Assembly (NCBI GenBank): GCA_033002965.1
Contig: JAURVB010012382.1
Span: 62,001-126,000, forward strand
Reading direction: 5' to 3'
Source: Piper betle
Taxonomy: Eukaryota > Streptophyta > Magnoliopsida > Piperales > Piperaceae
DNA: 64,000 nucleotides
Both the position numbers and the translations under genes were made by a program. The notes below the pieces were generated by a model. The model made no database searches. It had not been told where the DNA came from and worked only from the letters and a program-made list of their open reading frames with translations. Positions 35,944 to 48,083 of this stretch are shown one piece after another (the stretch's first letter is position 1; each line of letters begins with the position of its first letter).

Positions 35944-38900
35944 TATAAAGCCTGCAACCTAAGTCGGGGTATTAGTTGCTAGCAGGTCGATTTGACCACT
36001 TGTCTGGGTTGGTTCGATTTTCAAAACATGTGCGCGGGGCCAAGATCGACTATTTGTACATGCTATGAGGGTCTAGTATACCTGAGTATATAATAATAGC
36101 ATCAGCTACACACAAGAGAAGACTAAGTTATCAATACACACGAGAGTATGCTCTATATATTTTATCTTGCCTATTGGGTTGTAGAATTAGATTTAGGCCA
36201 TTGATCGTATTTAGACACCTTGGTTAGGATTTTTGTTTGGTTTGGTAGTTATAGAGCATGCCATTCGGTAGATGTTGGTTTATCTTATTTTCCCCATTTT
36301 ATTTTGACTCGCGTTTGTGACTTGTCTAAGATGCATTGACAACCTTTAAATAGTTTTTAGGAGTTTTTAGAACCCACTTTATACCAAATTGGTCATATCC
36401 TAGCGAAGTATGAAATTATTAAAATATCCTTGATATTTTTTTAAAAAAGAACCCTAACTAGCCCCACAAAAATATTAAAATACCCAGATTACCCTCCCCC
36501 TTTGCTTTCCTTACTCCCCACTTACCTACTTAATGGCCCCCCACTCCTCCCATCACCTAGCCCTATCACCCCTATCATCACCAAGCTCCCTTCTCCTCCT
36601 CTTCTCCCTTCCCTTTACCCCTTCTTCTTCCTCCTTTTCCTCCCCGTTGATCACCTCCCCACTGCCCTAGCCGACTGCTTTCCACCTCTTGGTCGCAGCC
36701 GGTGGCATACCCACCGCCACCTCTTGTGATCGGCCAGACCTCCTCCTCCTCTCCCTAGCCCCAGGCTTAGCATACCCCCGTAGCCGACTTCTTCCCTCAT
36801 GTTTGAATAATTTTAGTAACATGTAAGTATACACGGTCTAAACAAGTAATATAATAATAAATTTGAGTATCATTCCCACAGAGAGATGAATTTCTTTAAA
36901 TTAATTAAAGAAAATAAGATTAAGAGAAAAAAAATAATTGCCTTAACTAAATCTAAATAATAACTTTAAATAAAAGGAGAAGTCAAAATGATAAAACTCG
37001 GTCTAGAGTCAAATTTCCCTTAACATGAATTTAATCTTGATTAAATCTTCCTCTTATCCTTTATTCCCTCGGATTGTCGATCTAGGATAATTATATGACA
37101 TGGTGGCTCCCGCTCCTTCATGCTTCTATTATTTTTCCTCAATTTCTACCTCCCAGTGATAATTGATTAATCAACAAAATAATGCATTAAGATTTGCCTT
37201 ACAATCGCATACAGTGTTGTGTAACTCCCAACCACAACGACAAACAAGTCAAAAGACTCGTTGTATGATGAATTATCAATGACTAATCTAATTAATTTCT
37301 CCCGAAATCTAATTAAACCTCATGATCTAAGATATAGGCGATCAATCTATTCTTAGCATTTAGAACATGATAATTCAAACAATCCAATTGAATAAAAGAG
37401 TAAGATTTTGAAATGAATTCAATTAAATCATGTTAAGTTTCATTCTTCTCTAGAACGAAATAAAATATTACTCTATAATAAAAATAGAAAATAATATAAA
37501 GAAGAAACTACTTTTTATTATGAAAAGAAAAGAATTCAAAAACTAAAACTACTTCTTTCACTACACTCCCTTGCCAAGAGATGAGATGTGATATCTCAAA
37601 CAACAAATGGCCACCCCTTTATATAGAAGTGGAGATACAAGAATTCAAATAGGGTGGTCACAAATCGACGTAGTCTAATTAATTATGATGACCCTTCAAG
37701 TTTCCAACTCCTCGACTCCATTGAACACCATAAATTGTAGCCATTGGGTGGGGCCAAGTGTTAGACCATTCAATTCCAAAGCTTAATTTATTCATCTTTT
37801 TCTGCATTGAAACATCAAAATTAAGCATATCTAATAAAATGTTAATTAACTAAAAAATAAACTAAAATATCACTTAATTAATAATGTTTATAACCGGGAA
37901 GTACAAAATTATATTAAAAACATGGGTAAATATTGTATACTTTAAACACTTAACACCTCACCGCAGAACAGTCATAGCTACCACCATGATTATTGATATT
38001 GTTATCACAAGAAATTACCAATCCCTTGTTTAATTAAATATGCTTATTTTACTTTAATCTACAATATTTATACTAGGTGTGGTAAATTGTGAAATTTCTT
38101 GTTGATTGTTGATGATTTGTGATTAGATGCAAAATTATTAAACAAGGTTGTCTTGATAGAAAATAATTATTTCTGGTAGTAGAAATTGATTGGTCAATTT
38201 AGAACCGTCATTTATCACTTGTTAGAAACTAATTCAAGTTGGTATTGTCTAATAACTTGAAGATACGTAAGCTTTGAACCATGTTTAAAATCATTTGAGG
38301 AGTTAGTGTTGAATGTGCCGTTAGTAAGTTACTAATGACTCATGTCTTGCATGTGGAAGTCATCACCAATAGACGTTAAATGTTAGTGTGACCCATGGTG
38401 ATTTGTAGGTTTTTTAGGTTTTTTATCCTCTCGTATGGTTTACTTAAGTTCTGGATAACTAATAGTTCCACTTCTATCGTTGTTCACATAGTAAAGAATT
38501 ATTTAAGTACTATTGGTATCACTTTGTTTGGCATAGCTGTTTTGTGTTGTCATATAATTTAGTCTCATCTATGGTTTTATCTTGTTCTATGTGATTGTGT
38601 TCATCTCATCCACTCATGCATCTTATTTATTCATCATATAGATAACAAGGGCGTTAGCATCATTTAGGCGCAAGACCCGGCTTGTAGCTTTTTCTAGGTT
38701 TGTTAAGACTCATTCTTTGATTTAAACCTCTACTCCATTGATGTTTTGATTTACAGATCACAGTACGTGTTAAGTGTTTATTTTATTAGATCCCACTTAC
38801 ACAGATCATTTAAAAACATCATTCTTCTATGCCTCGAGGATGAAATCCCTCAAGTTCTTTTTAAAACTCAGATCCACCGCAAGTTGCTTTCGGGCCTATT

Positions 38901-40095
38901 TAGATAATCCACTTCCCAGCCTTATAAATATAATCCTGACAAATTTTCTTGTGAACCAAGAAATGGAGAAACCGACTTACACATTCCATGAGAGGGCGCA
39001 TGTGTAAGTAACAGTGGACTCTAGATTGGTGAGAGGGTCATTCCATTCCTGAGAAATCTTGATAACTCCACATCTTGAGCTTCCTCACACTAGAAGAGGC
39101 ATGGAGTAGATGGGTATTGTTATGACAGCGCAAGTCTAGACCTATGGTATCAAAGAGTACTGATGGTGACTACCTGAGAGTACTCGGCCTTTATGCTCTG
39201 GGCCAAGAGAAATATGGAGGTTTGGAGAGGGCTTAGGATATTGGTTTTTCTAAGAGTGGGACTTTTAAGATAATGCCAAGAGTGGCACAATACTAGTAAG
39301 TTCAGAATGTCATCTAATCTGGAGTTTGATGTCTCTTCAGTAGTTGCTCTTTGAGCATTCAATTGAAGTTATATGATTGATTTCTTTTACATAAGAGTTA
39401 GCTCTCATTTGCTAGTTTGATATTTAGTTATTTCCAAACCAATGACACCCATTGCTAATGTTTTCCTATTGTCTATATAGGTGAGGATCAGAAGTGGGAT
39501 ATGTCGGCCTTGGCAGAGGAGCAATGATTGCTATTTGCACACACAGACCTAGCGCGACATGTATTCCTTGTTGTGTGATTTTGTTGTGACATATTATGTT
39601 GAGATGTGTTTTGTTGTATGTTGGAAATGTTTGAGCTGTCCTGAGAATTATTAGTAGTAATTATGATGGATGTGACCAGCTGATGGGTCGAGACCTAGTT
39701 TATAATTCTTATTTTGTTGTCTATGATCTTATTGTGCATTAAAAAATCATATATTATTGTTATGATGGCATATTCTATTAAACAATTTGGCCCCTTATCA
39801 CACTTTTAAGGGAAACTTTGTTGGTTTTATTTTAAAATTTTCTAAAATTTTATTGTAATTATTTGTCTTCAGCGTGATTAAATTAGCATGATATTACCGT
39901 AGCATCCTACTAGGGTGTGCATCTCATGCATACATTGGTTGCACATTGTGGTGTTTTTCCTTCTTGAGATGCCTAGACGATCTAGATCCCTTCCGCTTAG
40001 GTTCAGCCGACTAACTTAATCGAAGTAAGAGTTGGTTCAATCTACCGTAACAATTCCAGTTTTATTTGAGAGTGAACCGGATTTTAGGTATTACA
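35944..40095 (+). mobile_element. solo gypsy LTR inserted in gag, TSD ACAAC
   Basis: The block starts TATAAAGCCTGCAACC (family start with TG changed to TA) and ends GGATTTTAGGTATTACA. ACAAC stands on both sides (35939-35943 and 40096-40100), a perfect 5-bp TSD, and gag continues across it. At 4.15 kb it is longer than its relatives. An AT-rich segment at about 36800-37950, starting near CCCACAGAGAGATGAA and unlike the other copies, may be a further insertion. 36490-36780 is a CT-rich low-complexity run. Confidence 0.72.
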
Positions 40096-40100
40096 ACAAC

Positions 40101-40767
40101 AGTACAAGAGAGGTCGGTAGTAGGGTGGTCAAGACTGCCTTGTGTGCCCCACCTACTAGAGGAGGTACCCAAGCTAGTATATGAGGGTACCGGCACATGT
40201 TTTGTTTTTGGTGACCTGGGCCACTGAGCACTTGAGTGTCCACACCAGCTCACTAGTAGTAGCAGCTCCAAATGTGGCCCCTACAGTAGACTCATGGGAT
40301 ACTGACAGCACCAGTGCAACTTGTTCTCTTGCCCTGCCTCCTCCTCAGTGGCATGGGTAGGGCCAGCTGGGCCAGGGTGCTTAGAAGTAGCGTGGCTAGT
40401 AGGTCAGCAGAGACAGGGGTGCTACTACAAGGACTGATCAAAGGGCAGATCTAGCATCAGCAATGCAGGGTCACGAAGATAGAGTTGAGTAGCAGGGTAA
40501 ATTGTATGCTGAAAATGCTAATGAGGTTGTGAAGGATGTGGTAGTGATCACAGTACATCACTTTTGAACTCAGTTCCTTCCATTGTTTTATTCAACTCTG
40601 GTAGCATTCACACTTTCATAGCTGAGAGTTTTATCCCTAGGATTGGAGTAAGACTAGAGGACTTATGCTACGATTTGGTTGTGACTACTCCTACCGGAGC
40701 ACTCCTCACCACTAGAGAGTGTGTGAGAGGTGTTGTTGTGGGTGTACAACGATGCATCGGGTATTAG
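40101..40767 (+). pseudogene. gypsy gag zinc knuckle and aspartic protease
   Basis: After the TSD the gag frame gives YKRGR, then a decayed CCHC knuckle (CFVFGDLGH-stop-ALECP; second Cys lost to Phe). At 40564-40767 an open stretch reads SIVLFNSGSIHTFIAESF, the retropepsin core in which the catalytic DSG is NSG. The substitution would abolish protease activity. [14 protein letters not shown] continues the fold. Stops and shifts are frequent elsewhere. Confidence 0.75.
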
Positions 40768-40794
40768 ACTTGGTTTCTTGCTGATGCAAAGGGG

Positions 40795-41090
40795 TAGATT
40801 GATGACATACGCATCCAGACAGTTTAAAGTCCACGAGCGGAATTATCAGACACATGATTTGGAGTTGCTAGCAATAGTCTTTGCTCTCTGAATTTGGCAC
40901 CACTACTTGTATGGAGCATCCTTCCAGCTCTACACTAATCACAAGAGCTTGAAGTATATCTTCACACAGAAGGAGCTCCACATCAGATAGAGATAATGGC
41001 ATGAGTTCCTAGCTGACTATGATATTGAGATTGCCTACAATCTAGGTAAGGAAAACGTAGTGGTGGAAACCTTGAGTTAGAGGCCAATGT
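40795..41090 (+). pseudogene. gypsy RT end / RNase H remnant
   Basis: The text reads [40 protein letters not shown] and [28 protein letters not shown] replaces the usual YTDHKSL, losing a catalytic Asp. It follows the protease after fewer than 30 bases, so nearly the whole reverse transcriptase, including its YxDD motif, is deleted. Three stops interrupt it. Confidence 0.78.
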
Positions 41091-41414
41091 CATGTGGAGC
41101 CAGATTGGCAATGATGAGTATTTAGTACATCTACCAGAGGGTTGATGTATATGACAAAGAGTTGGTGGCAGTTATTGCCAGATTAGCGATCAGTCTAATA
41201 GTGTTAGACCAGATCAGGTAAGCACACAGGATGAGGATGAGCAGTGGAACAGTTGGATGACACAGAAAGGACACGTTGGCTTGACCAGAGATGGTGAAAT
41301 GGTTGTGCGGATGAGATACCAGTCTTGCATGCCGGAGTTGCCATTGCATCCAGGTATCTGGCATTAGATCCTTAAGGAGTATAACTACTATTCATAGTCC
41401 TCCTTAGATTCGTG

Positions 41415-42255
41415 AAGATGTATCATGATATTTGTAGATTGTATGAGTGGGCTGGGTTTAAGAAAAGATGTGTTTGATGTGGGCTTGAGATGTTTTGTTT
41501 GTCAGCAGGTGAAGGCCAAGCACATGAGACCTGGAGGGAAGATTTAGCCATTGTCACTTCCTGAGTAGAAGTGGGATTGGGCAGTCAGAGCAGATGGTTC
41601 AAGTCCTTGAGGACTTTCTCAGATCATGGATACTAGACTTTGGCGGTTCATGGGATGATCATCTTCCATTGGTTGAGTTTGATTACAACAATATTTATCA
41701 GACGAGCATTGGAATGGCACAAATTGAGGCATTGTATGGCAGACCATATGTATACCCTACATATTGGCTTGAGGGTGGACAGTCATTAGTAGTTAGTTCG
41801 GAGTTGTTATAGGATTCTCAGAAAGTGATTGAGACCATCTATCAGCGGTCAAGGGTAGCACAGGACAGACATACTCATATGTAGATCAGAGGTGGCGTGA
41901 GGTCAGCTTCGCTCCTGGAGATCCCATTATCTTGAAAGTCTCCCTGAGTGAGCGAGTAGGAGAGGAGGACTACAAGCTCATCCTTTGGTCTAATTTGTTA
42001 GCAGTGCATCCCTTATTTCATGTTTCTTTGTTGAGGCGGTATGTGCCCAATCAGTCACATCAGATTAGGCCCAACCTGTCATATGAGGAGGAGGCTGTGT
42101 GGGTCTTAGATCCTTGTTCGAAGACCCTTCGTCAGAACGAGGTGCCCCTAGTCAAGGTTTTGTGGTCCAAGTGTGGCATTGATGGGGTGACCTGGGAGCA
42201 TGAGGATGAAATGAGGCACTGTTTCCTTAGCTTGTTTGCTCCGATTGTTGTGTGA
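41415..42255 (+). pseudogene. gypsy integrase with deleted catalytic core
   Basis: 41415-41585 encodes the N-terminal zinc-binding part (MYHDICRLYEWAGF, FVCQQVKAKHMRPGGKI-like). It is fused to text that starts just before the usual catalytic Glu (QSEQMVQVLEDFLRSW, DHLPLVEFDYNN, at 41590-41812), so the segment carrying both catalytic Asp residues is missing. 41932-42255 is the C-terminal region (HPLFHVSLLRRYVPN, LSYEEEAVWVLD, VPLVKVLWSKCGIDGVTWEH), chromovirus-like. It ends at a TGA, and the polypurine tract follows about 120 bases later. Confidence 0.82.
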
Positions 42256-42375
42256 TGTAGCCTCTATTCTTTTCTCTTGCCTTGCTTCTAGGTTGTGGCT
42301 CTTGTTGTTATTGTTGTTGCTTTGTGCTTTGGGTGGTTGTTTCTTCTTATGGCAAATTCTAGGGACAGAATTTTC

Positions 42376-42389
42376 TTACGGGGGGTGGT
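42376..42389 (+). promoter_or_regulatory. polypurine tract before the gypsy 3' LTR
   Basis: TTACGGGGGGTGGT lies directly before TGTAGTACTCATCCCG. It is the plus-strand primer site expected at this position. Confidence 0.65.
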
Positions 42390-45300
42390 TGTAGTACTCA
42401 TCCCGTCAATCCGATGTTTTTACATTTAGTATGGCTTTTGGTTCGACTCAGTTAGTGTGCAGACAGTCCGGTTGGAACAAGTTAGTTCTTGTGGGTCTTT
42501 TTTGTGTTGTTGTGGACTTGGGCATTAGGCAAGTTCATCGTTGAGTATTATCCGGTTGGCCCCAATTGCCAAGTTGTGATCATGCTGTTGTTCCAAGTGT
42601 TAGTTACGTTAGAGTCATATCACATACATCCTTTGCGCCCTAGTCACATTAGAAATTGTCTCATCTTGTTTTTCTCTTTTTCCCTTCTTGTCCTTCCTCC
42701 CTTTCCTTTTCTTTTTCTTCTTTTCCTTCCTTTTTCCTTTCTATGGCTAAGTGTTGTTGCAATGACCCTTTTGCGCCCTCACACACTGGCATGCCTTTGC
42801 GCTGGCGTCCGGTAGATTTTTTATAAAACCGCTGCCACTTTTTCTTCCCCTCTCTTTTCTCCTCTCCTCCACACTAGCTGTCTCCCAACTCTTCTTTCTC
42901 CCTTCTTCCCCTTTCTTTCCCCTCATTTCTCCCCTCCTTTCTTCTCCTTTTCCTCTCCTTTCTTCCCCCTTCTCTTCCCCTTTCTCTGGATGCATTTTTT
43001 TCCCATTTTTCTTTGGTTGTTTTGCATCGTTTCATGTAGATATTTCTAGAATCATGTAGATCATATATTTTTTATCATTTTGGTATATTATTCAGTATGT
43101 TTTGGATGTTAGATCATTATAAAAATTTAATTGTTACATAAAGTTTACACCTTTATTGATATTTGAGTTGTGTTATTTGAGTTTATTATTTGGGCACAGT
43201 AAAACGCCACCTAAATCATCTAATCAAGGTTGTAACAATAAAAAGATTCGAACTTTATCAATTGTGGTCATGCCTGGGTTGCCTCAGCTTGTGTGCTAAA
43301 TAGTAATTAATTAAATAAGCAATGCAATTATAATTTTTGTGAGTGCAGCTAGGGTTTTGGATGTGGGGGAGAAAAGGTCGGGAGGAAGAAGAAGTGTGTG
43401 CGATGGCATTTTCGTAAATAAGTATTGACTCGATTCCTACTCGAGTCAAAATAATAACTAGTTCGTAATAAATTCTAAAAAAATCTAGAAAAATATGGAA
43501 AAATCACATAAAATAAAACAAACACAACAACATCCAAATGACATGCTCTATAACTAATAACCCACCCGAATATAATCCAACGCGTCCTAATTCGTCATTC
43601 GGCCCTAAAATTATTTCTACGATCAAACATATAAAAAGAAAAAAATACTGCATACTTTCATATATTCAGATAACTCGTATCTCACCATCTTCTCGACGTT
43701 ATCATCATATATTCAGGTACACCTGACTCTCATCGCTCATAACTCACGGCTGGTCTCGACTCAGCACGCGATTCATGAAACCGACTCGACTCGAACCAAC
43801 GATCGAACCGACTGGTTCGGTAACGTAAAACCCTGACTCGAATCACGGGTTTTACAGTTTAATTTTAAATTGAACCCACAGGGGGATCATAATTACTTTC
43901 ACAATGAAATCAATTAATTTAATAAGATGATAAGATTTAATTAATAAAAATTATTATTTTCACTGTTGGATTATGAGATGACAACATCTCAATTCACTTC
44001 GCCAGAGCCAACCGTATCCGCCCAATTCGACATTTTTTAGATCAAGATCCCAATTTGCCTCGGCAATTTAATCATTGAGTTATTAACTAATTTAGGAATC
44101 TATTCAGATTATTTTAGTAATAATTCAAGTATTGAACTAATGTATAGTGTTGGAGGACATCTCAAGTTTAGGTGTCTAGATCCCCAAACACACTGACATC
44201 TTCTAATATCTCAGATTGTGTGGGTTAAGCCCAATTGATGTTCCTAATATACCGACAATGCACTTATGATTTCAGCACATGGTTTATTAACTTGTTCATC
44301 TTATTTCAAGTTATGAGATTTATGTATAAATGTAATTATTATATGTCATCAATTGTGTGCTTATTTAATTTTCTATTGCTTGTCATGCATCCATGTTGCA
44401 TGTACGACTATTCATGCATTTCATGCATTCATCATACATAATCTTGTAGCTATATGCATGCTATGGTGCTTGAAGTTGGGCTTGCCGTACTAAGACGAAG
44501 AGCTCTTCTTAGGTCTATTAGGACTCTCTTCTGCTTGGTATGCATGATTTGATTTACATCGTACAAAGAAGTTCGTGGCATTTTATTGGATCTCACTACC
44601 TACGGGTCATTTAACTAATCTTCTAGATTAATGAAACCTCAAAGATGAGATCCCTTGATGAGATTTTGAAAGTTATAATATCAAATTCAAAGGCGCACTG
44701 TAGCACTATTTAAATGTCCATGCCCAGACCTTATACATGTATTACATTATTACCTTATACTTGTATTATGTTAATAGATTTTGACTTGCACGCGAGATGG
44801 ATGGGGCGCATGACATCATCAAAGTACCCACCTGTGGTACTCGGTGATGGCCTTATGCATATAATCTCAGCTAGCAATGTATATTTTCACATGTATGCCT
44901 CCGTCGAGTATATCTAGACTGTGCAGTGTTGTAATGATTATCAGCTAGGCTATATTGGTCATACTATTTGCATGTTACTGTGAGTTATTGTCCGTCCATG
45001 TGAACCACTATTAGTGATTATGATTATGATTAGGCCTTATTGGTCACTTGCTTATGATCAGTGTGTTGTGGAGGAGTTGCTGTTTTTTTCAGTTTTTCAT
45101 GGATGACTATTTTACTCATTTGCCTATATAGAGGTTTTTCTCTGCTAATTATTTAGGACTCAGTGACACTCGTTGGTAACATGTTTTCTTATATTATATA
45201 GGTGAGGAGGTTTGATATTGGCTGATATAGCTGGGTAGATCATGATGACCCCAGTAGAAGCTGGGCTAGCTTTTAGTGTTGTGGGCTTTTGGTGTGTTGT

Positions 45301-45965
45301 GTTGTATCCCTTGTAGACTTCTGTTATTTCTTATTTGTATGACATGTTATGTTGATGTCTTGAGACTTTGGACCATGTGATGATGTTGTGGCTGTGTGGC
45401 CTTGAGACTTATGTTGTGACCCAATGCCAGCTTATGCCTTGTGATATGATACCATGATAGTTTGCTATCGTTTGGTACCTAACTATATTTCCTCTATTTT
45501 CCAAATAGGAGACACTATAGTATACAGGTCTAACTTATTTTATGCAGATTTCTTCAAGCCCCAGAGTCCAAGAATTGACAGTTAAATAATTCAGGTACAT
45601 GAAACCATGTTACTTATGTAGGTGCACAGAACGAAGAAGGAACCTAGGTTGGAGGAGCTTCTATGATTTGTAATTACAAGGGAGGGGGTCATGTGAGGTC
45701 GAGGCATGCCAACAACAAGATGAATGTGAAATCTGTGTTAAATATAATATGAATGACGAAAAAATATAGCATAATGACTTGGAAATGTTTCTGTAAATGA
45801 TAGATGATATTATGAACTATTATGTGATTGTTATCCGATTGCATAATAATTATACAGGTCGTGTAAATTTTTTTGTTGTCCACTTTACAAGGGAGACTCT
45901 GCCAAATTTTCTCTAAAAACTCAGTTTCCTTTTTGAATACGACTCATCTAGAAGCTTTAGAAGTT
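42390..45965 (+). repeat. gypsy 3' LTR, interrupted
   Basis: It starts TGTAGTACTCATCCCG after the polypurine tract. It has a CT-rich run (42660-42990), then an inverted LTR fragment at 43231-43855, then the later LTR (GAGCTCTTCTTAGGTCTATT near 44500, CAGTGACACTCGTTGGTAAC near 45165). The match with the 5' LTR ends near 45965. The frame on the minus strand at 42747-42995 is a CT-run artefact. Confidence 0.55.
43231..43855 (-). repeat. short gypsy LTR copy, minus orientation
   Basis: It runs from TGTAACAATAAAAAGATTCG to GGGTTTTACA. It carries the family block GACTCG / AAAATAATAACTAGTTCG and closely matches 33270-33700 and 47290-47727, but lacks the long GC-rich and distal parts. At 625 bp it is an internally deleted copy. 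No TSD was found. Confidence 0.6.
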
Positions 45966-46293
45966 TTTTAATCTAAAAACTTAGTTTGCTTTACAGACTG
46001 AATGGAGTGTTACAATTTTGAGAGAAGCTTTAGAAACTTATAAATATGTCATTGGGAAGTGTGTTTTGAACACCTCTTGCTATTATTATGAACCTTAGAT
46101 TCTCTTGAATCAAATTAGGAAGAACAAGCTTGTATTATGAGTGCCTATACATATTTGCTTGTTTTCCTAGAAGGTTTAATTGCGTACCATAGAGAGTGCT
46201 TTGTAAGTGAGGTTGTTCAAGTGTGTTTAAACTAGGTGTAATCTCCCTAGGTGTGGGGAGAGTGTGATAGGCATCTTGCTTGGAGAAGAAGGT
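45966..46293. other. short spacer between gypsy elements
   Basis: No gene or repeat assigned. It repeats the phrase TCTAAAAACT.AGTTT found just upstream. Confidence 0.35.
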
Positions 46294-47727
46294 TGTAACC
46301 CAATTCGGTTCACCTGCAAACCAGACCGGACCGGCAATAGGCATTTTTGTACTATCTCACACTCTAGAAATCCAAAAGCGTAAATCCAAAAGCGAGTCCT
46401 AAACGGACCTGGTAGAAGCTCTAATTGTGTCTACGTGCCTAGGCGGTGAGCTCCTACTCCATACCTAACATCAAATCTAAAAGCTTATGCCCACTATCTG
46501 AATGATGCATTCACATAACCTAAATTACAAACTCAATAGACCTATTCACATCAAGTCACATCATGATTTCCTAAATCACATTGTAGTTAATTAACAATGA
46601 CTACTTAATTTACTTAACTAGTCCATTAGCATTTATTCCATACCATCCAAATCATACAAATTCATTTTATTCACAATCAAAATATTTCACCATGTCAATC
46701 AATCAAGTCCTAACATGTTATGCTAAGAATTATCAATTTTAAATGATTAGGTCGAAGGTAATTATACCCTACATCATCAGCAATCGGCCATGATTAGTAT
46801 TTGGTTGCGCATTTCAGGACTCAAAGTAGGCACTTGGCAGCGTTTGAAGTTCAATAGGGTTCAGCATGATGAATTAACCAAAATCTGGCAATTTTCTGCA
46901 AATTCCAGCAAATCTGGTTTTCGACAAATTCCGGCAGCGGTCTCAAGTCAATCATGGTGCACGGGCTTGCCTGATTGGCCCTTGGGCCGGTCTCGATGGT
47001 GGCGCACGGGGATAGGAAGAGTGTCTGAGTCAACAGATTGGCAACAGTGCTATGGTGATGGCGGTACAGCACAGCCGGCAGTAGAGAAGGCGTCGGGAGT
47101 GAAGAGCGAGCACGGCTCCCTTGTACTGTGGAGGAAGGGCACCGCCGAGAAGGTAGTGGACGGCTCGGCGAAGCTCCAACGGAGGTGAACGGCGTTGTTC
47201 GGCGGCCAGAGGTTGCGTCGACGGCAACGTTACGGTGGCAATTGGGGAGAGAGGGGAACACTTCTTGAGGAGGTTGCGGGTGGCAATTTTGTAAATAATA
47301 GTTGACTTGACTCTAACTCGAGTCAAAAATAATAACTAACTCCCCATAAATTCTAAAAAATCCACAAAAATATGGAAAAATATTATAAAATATAATACAC
47401 TCAATGACAACAAAATGACATGTTCTATGACTGATAACCCACCCAAACTGTTATCTAACACATCATAATGCTTTATTCGACTTAAAAATAATTCCACGAT
47501 CAAGTATATAAAAAATAATTGACATACTATCATATATTCTCATAACTCATTTCTTATCATTTTTATGATGTAATCATCATATAGTCAGGTATAAGTGACT
47601 CTAATAACTCATAACACACGGTCGGCTTCAGCTCAGTACACATGTCAAGAAACTGACTCAACTCAATTTGACAATTGAGCTAACTGGTTCGCAATGTAAA
47701 ACTCTAACTCAATTCCTAGGTTTTACA
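46294..47727 (-). repeat. 3' LTR of a minus-strand gypsy element
   Basis: 1,434 bp from TGTAACCCAATTCGG to TTTTACA. On the minus strand it begins TGTAAAACCTAGGAATTG directly after a purine tract (complement of 47728-47740, AAAGAGGGAAGGT). It shares the GGTAGAAGCTC block (46410), a GC-rich stretch (46920-47240) and the AATAATAACTAACTC block (47325) with the rest of the family. Confidence 0.75.
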
Positions 47728-48083
47728 ACCTTCCCTCTTTAAAAAAATTTTGCCCTCAAACCCAAGGAGGTTTCAACTCATCAATAATCTGAAAAGCTAA
47801 ATCTCAACTGGAATGCTTGGTCATAAAGCAAGTTGCTCAAATATCTGTGGGTATCTCTTCTTCACCTCATCTTCACATTCCCTTGTAGATCCTTCAACTC
47901 CTCGTCAAGTCCATTGCACTCGTACTAATGGAACTCCTTTTCTTCGAAGAACCTTCACTCGGCGGTCCACATTCTTGACTACATCTTCTGGATATGTCAG
48001 GTCTGGTTGTAGCTCTATCTCTGTGAAATTGACAATGTGAGAGTTGTCTGGATGGTATACTTTTAGTAATGATACATGGAAGA
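47728..48083 (-). pseudogene. gypsy integrase C-terminal end
   Basis: Minus-strand text reads IFHVSLLKVYHPDNSHIVNF, LQPDLTYPEDVVKNVDRRVK, VLRRKGVPLVRVQW and GVEGSTRECEDEVKKRYPQIF, the usual end of a chromovirus-type integrase, with internal stops. It is the continuation of the integrase that ends at 50797, with a solo LTR between them. Confidence 0.8.

Larger units (their letters stand above)
27993..45965 (+). mobile_element. composite Ty3/gypsy element with four nested insertions
   Basis: Read in order on the plus strand: 5' LTR (27993-30837 and 33702 to about 34315), gag (34693-35943 and from 40101), protease, RNase H, integrase, polypurine tract (42376-42389), 3' LTR (42390 to about 45965). 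The pieces are separated by a TRIM (28828-29292), a minus LTR (30838-33701), a solo LTR (35944-40095) and a minus LTR fragment (43231-43855). LTR continuity is supported by matching text at 33760-33800, 39435-39485 and 45160-45205, and by 34145-34315 matching 45775-45965. Outer TSD and exact LTR ends were not resolved. Integrase C-terminal motifs and LTR length suggest a Tekay-like chromovirus. All coding parts are dead. Confidence 0.62.

Noticed and set aside
42747..42995. Lys/Glu/Gly-rich frame on the minus strand
   Set aside because: Translation of a CT-rich low-complexity run.
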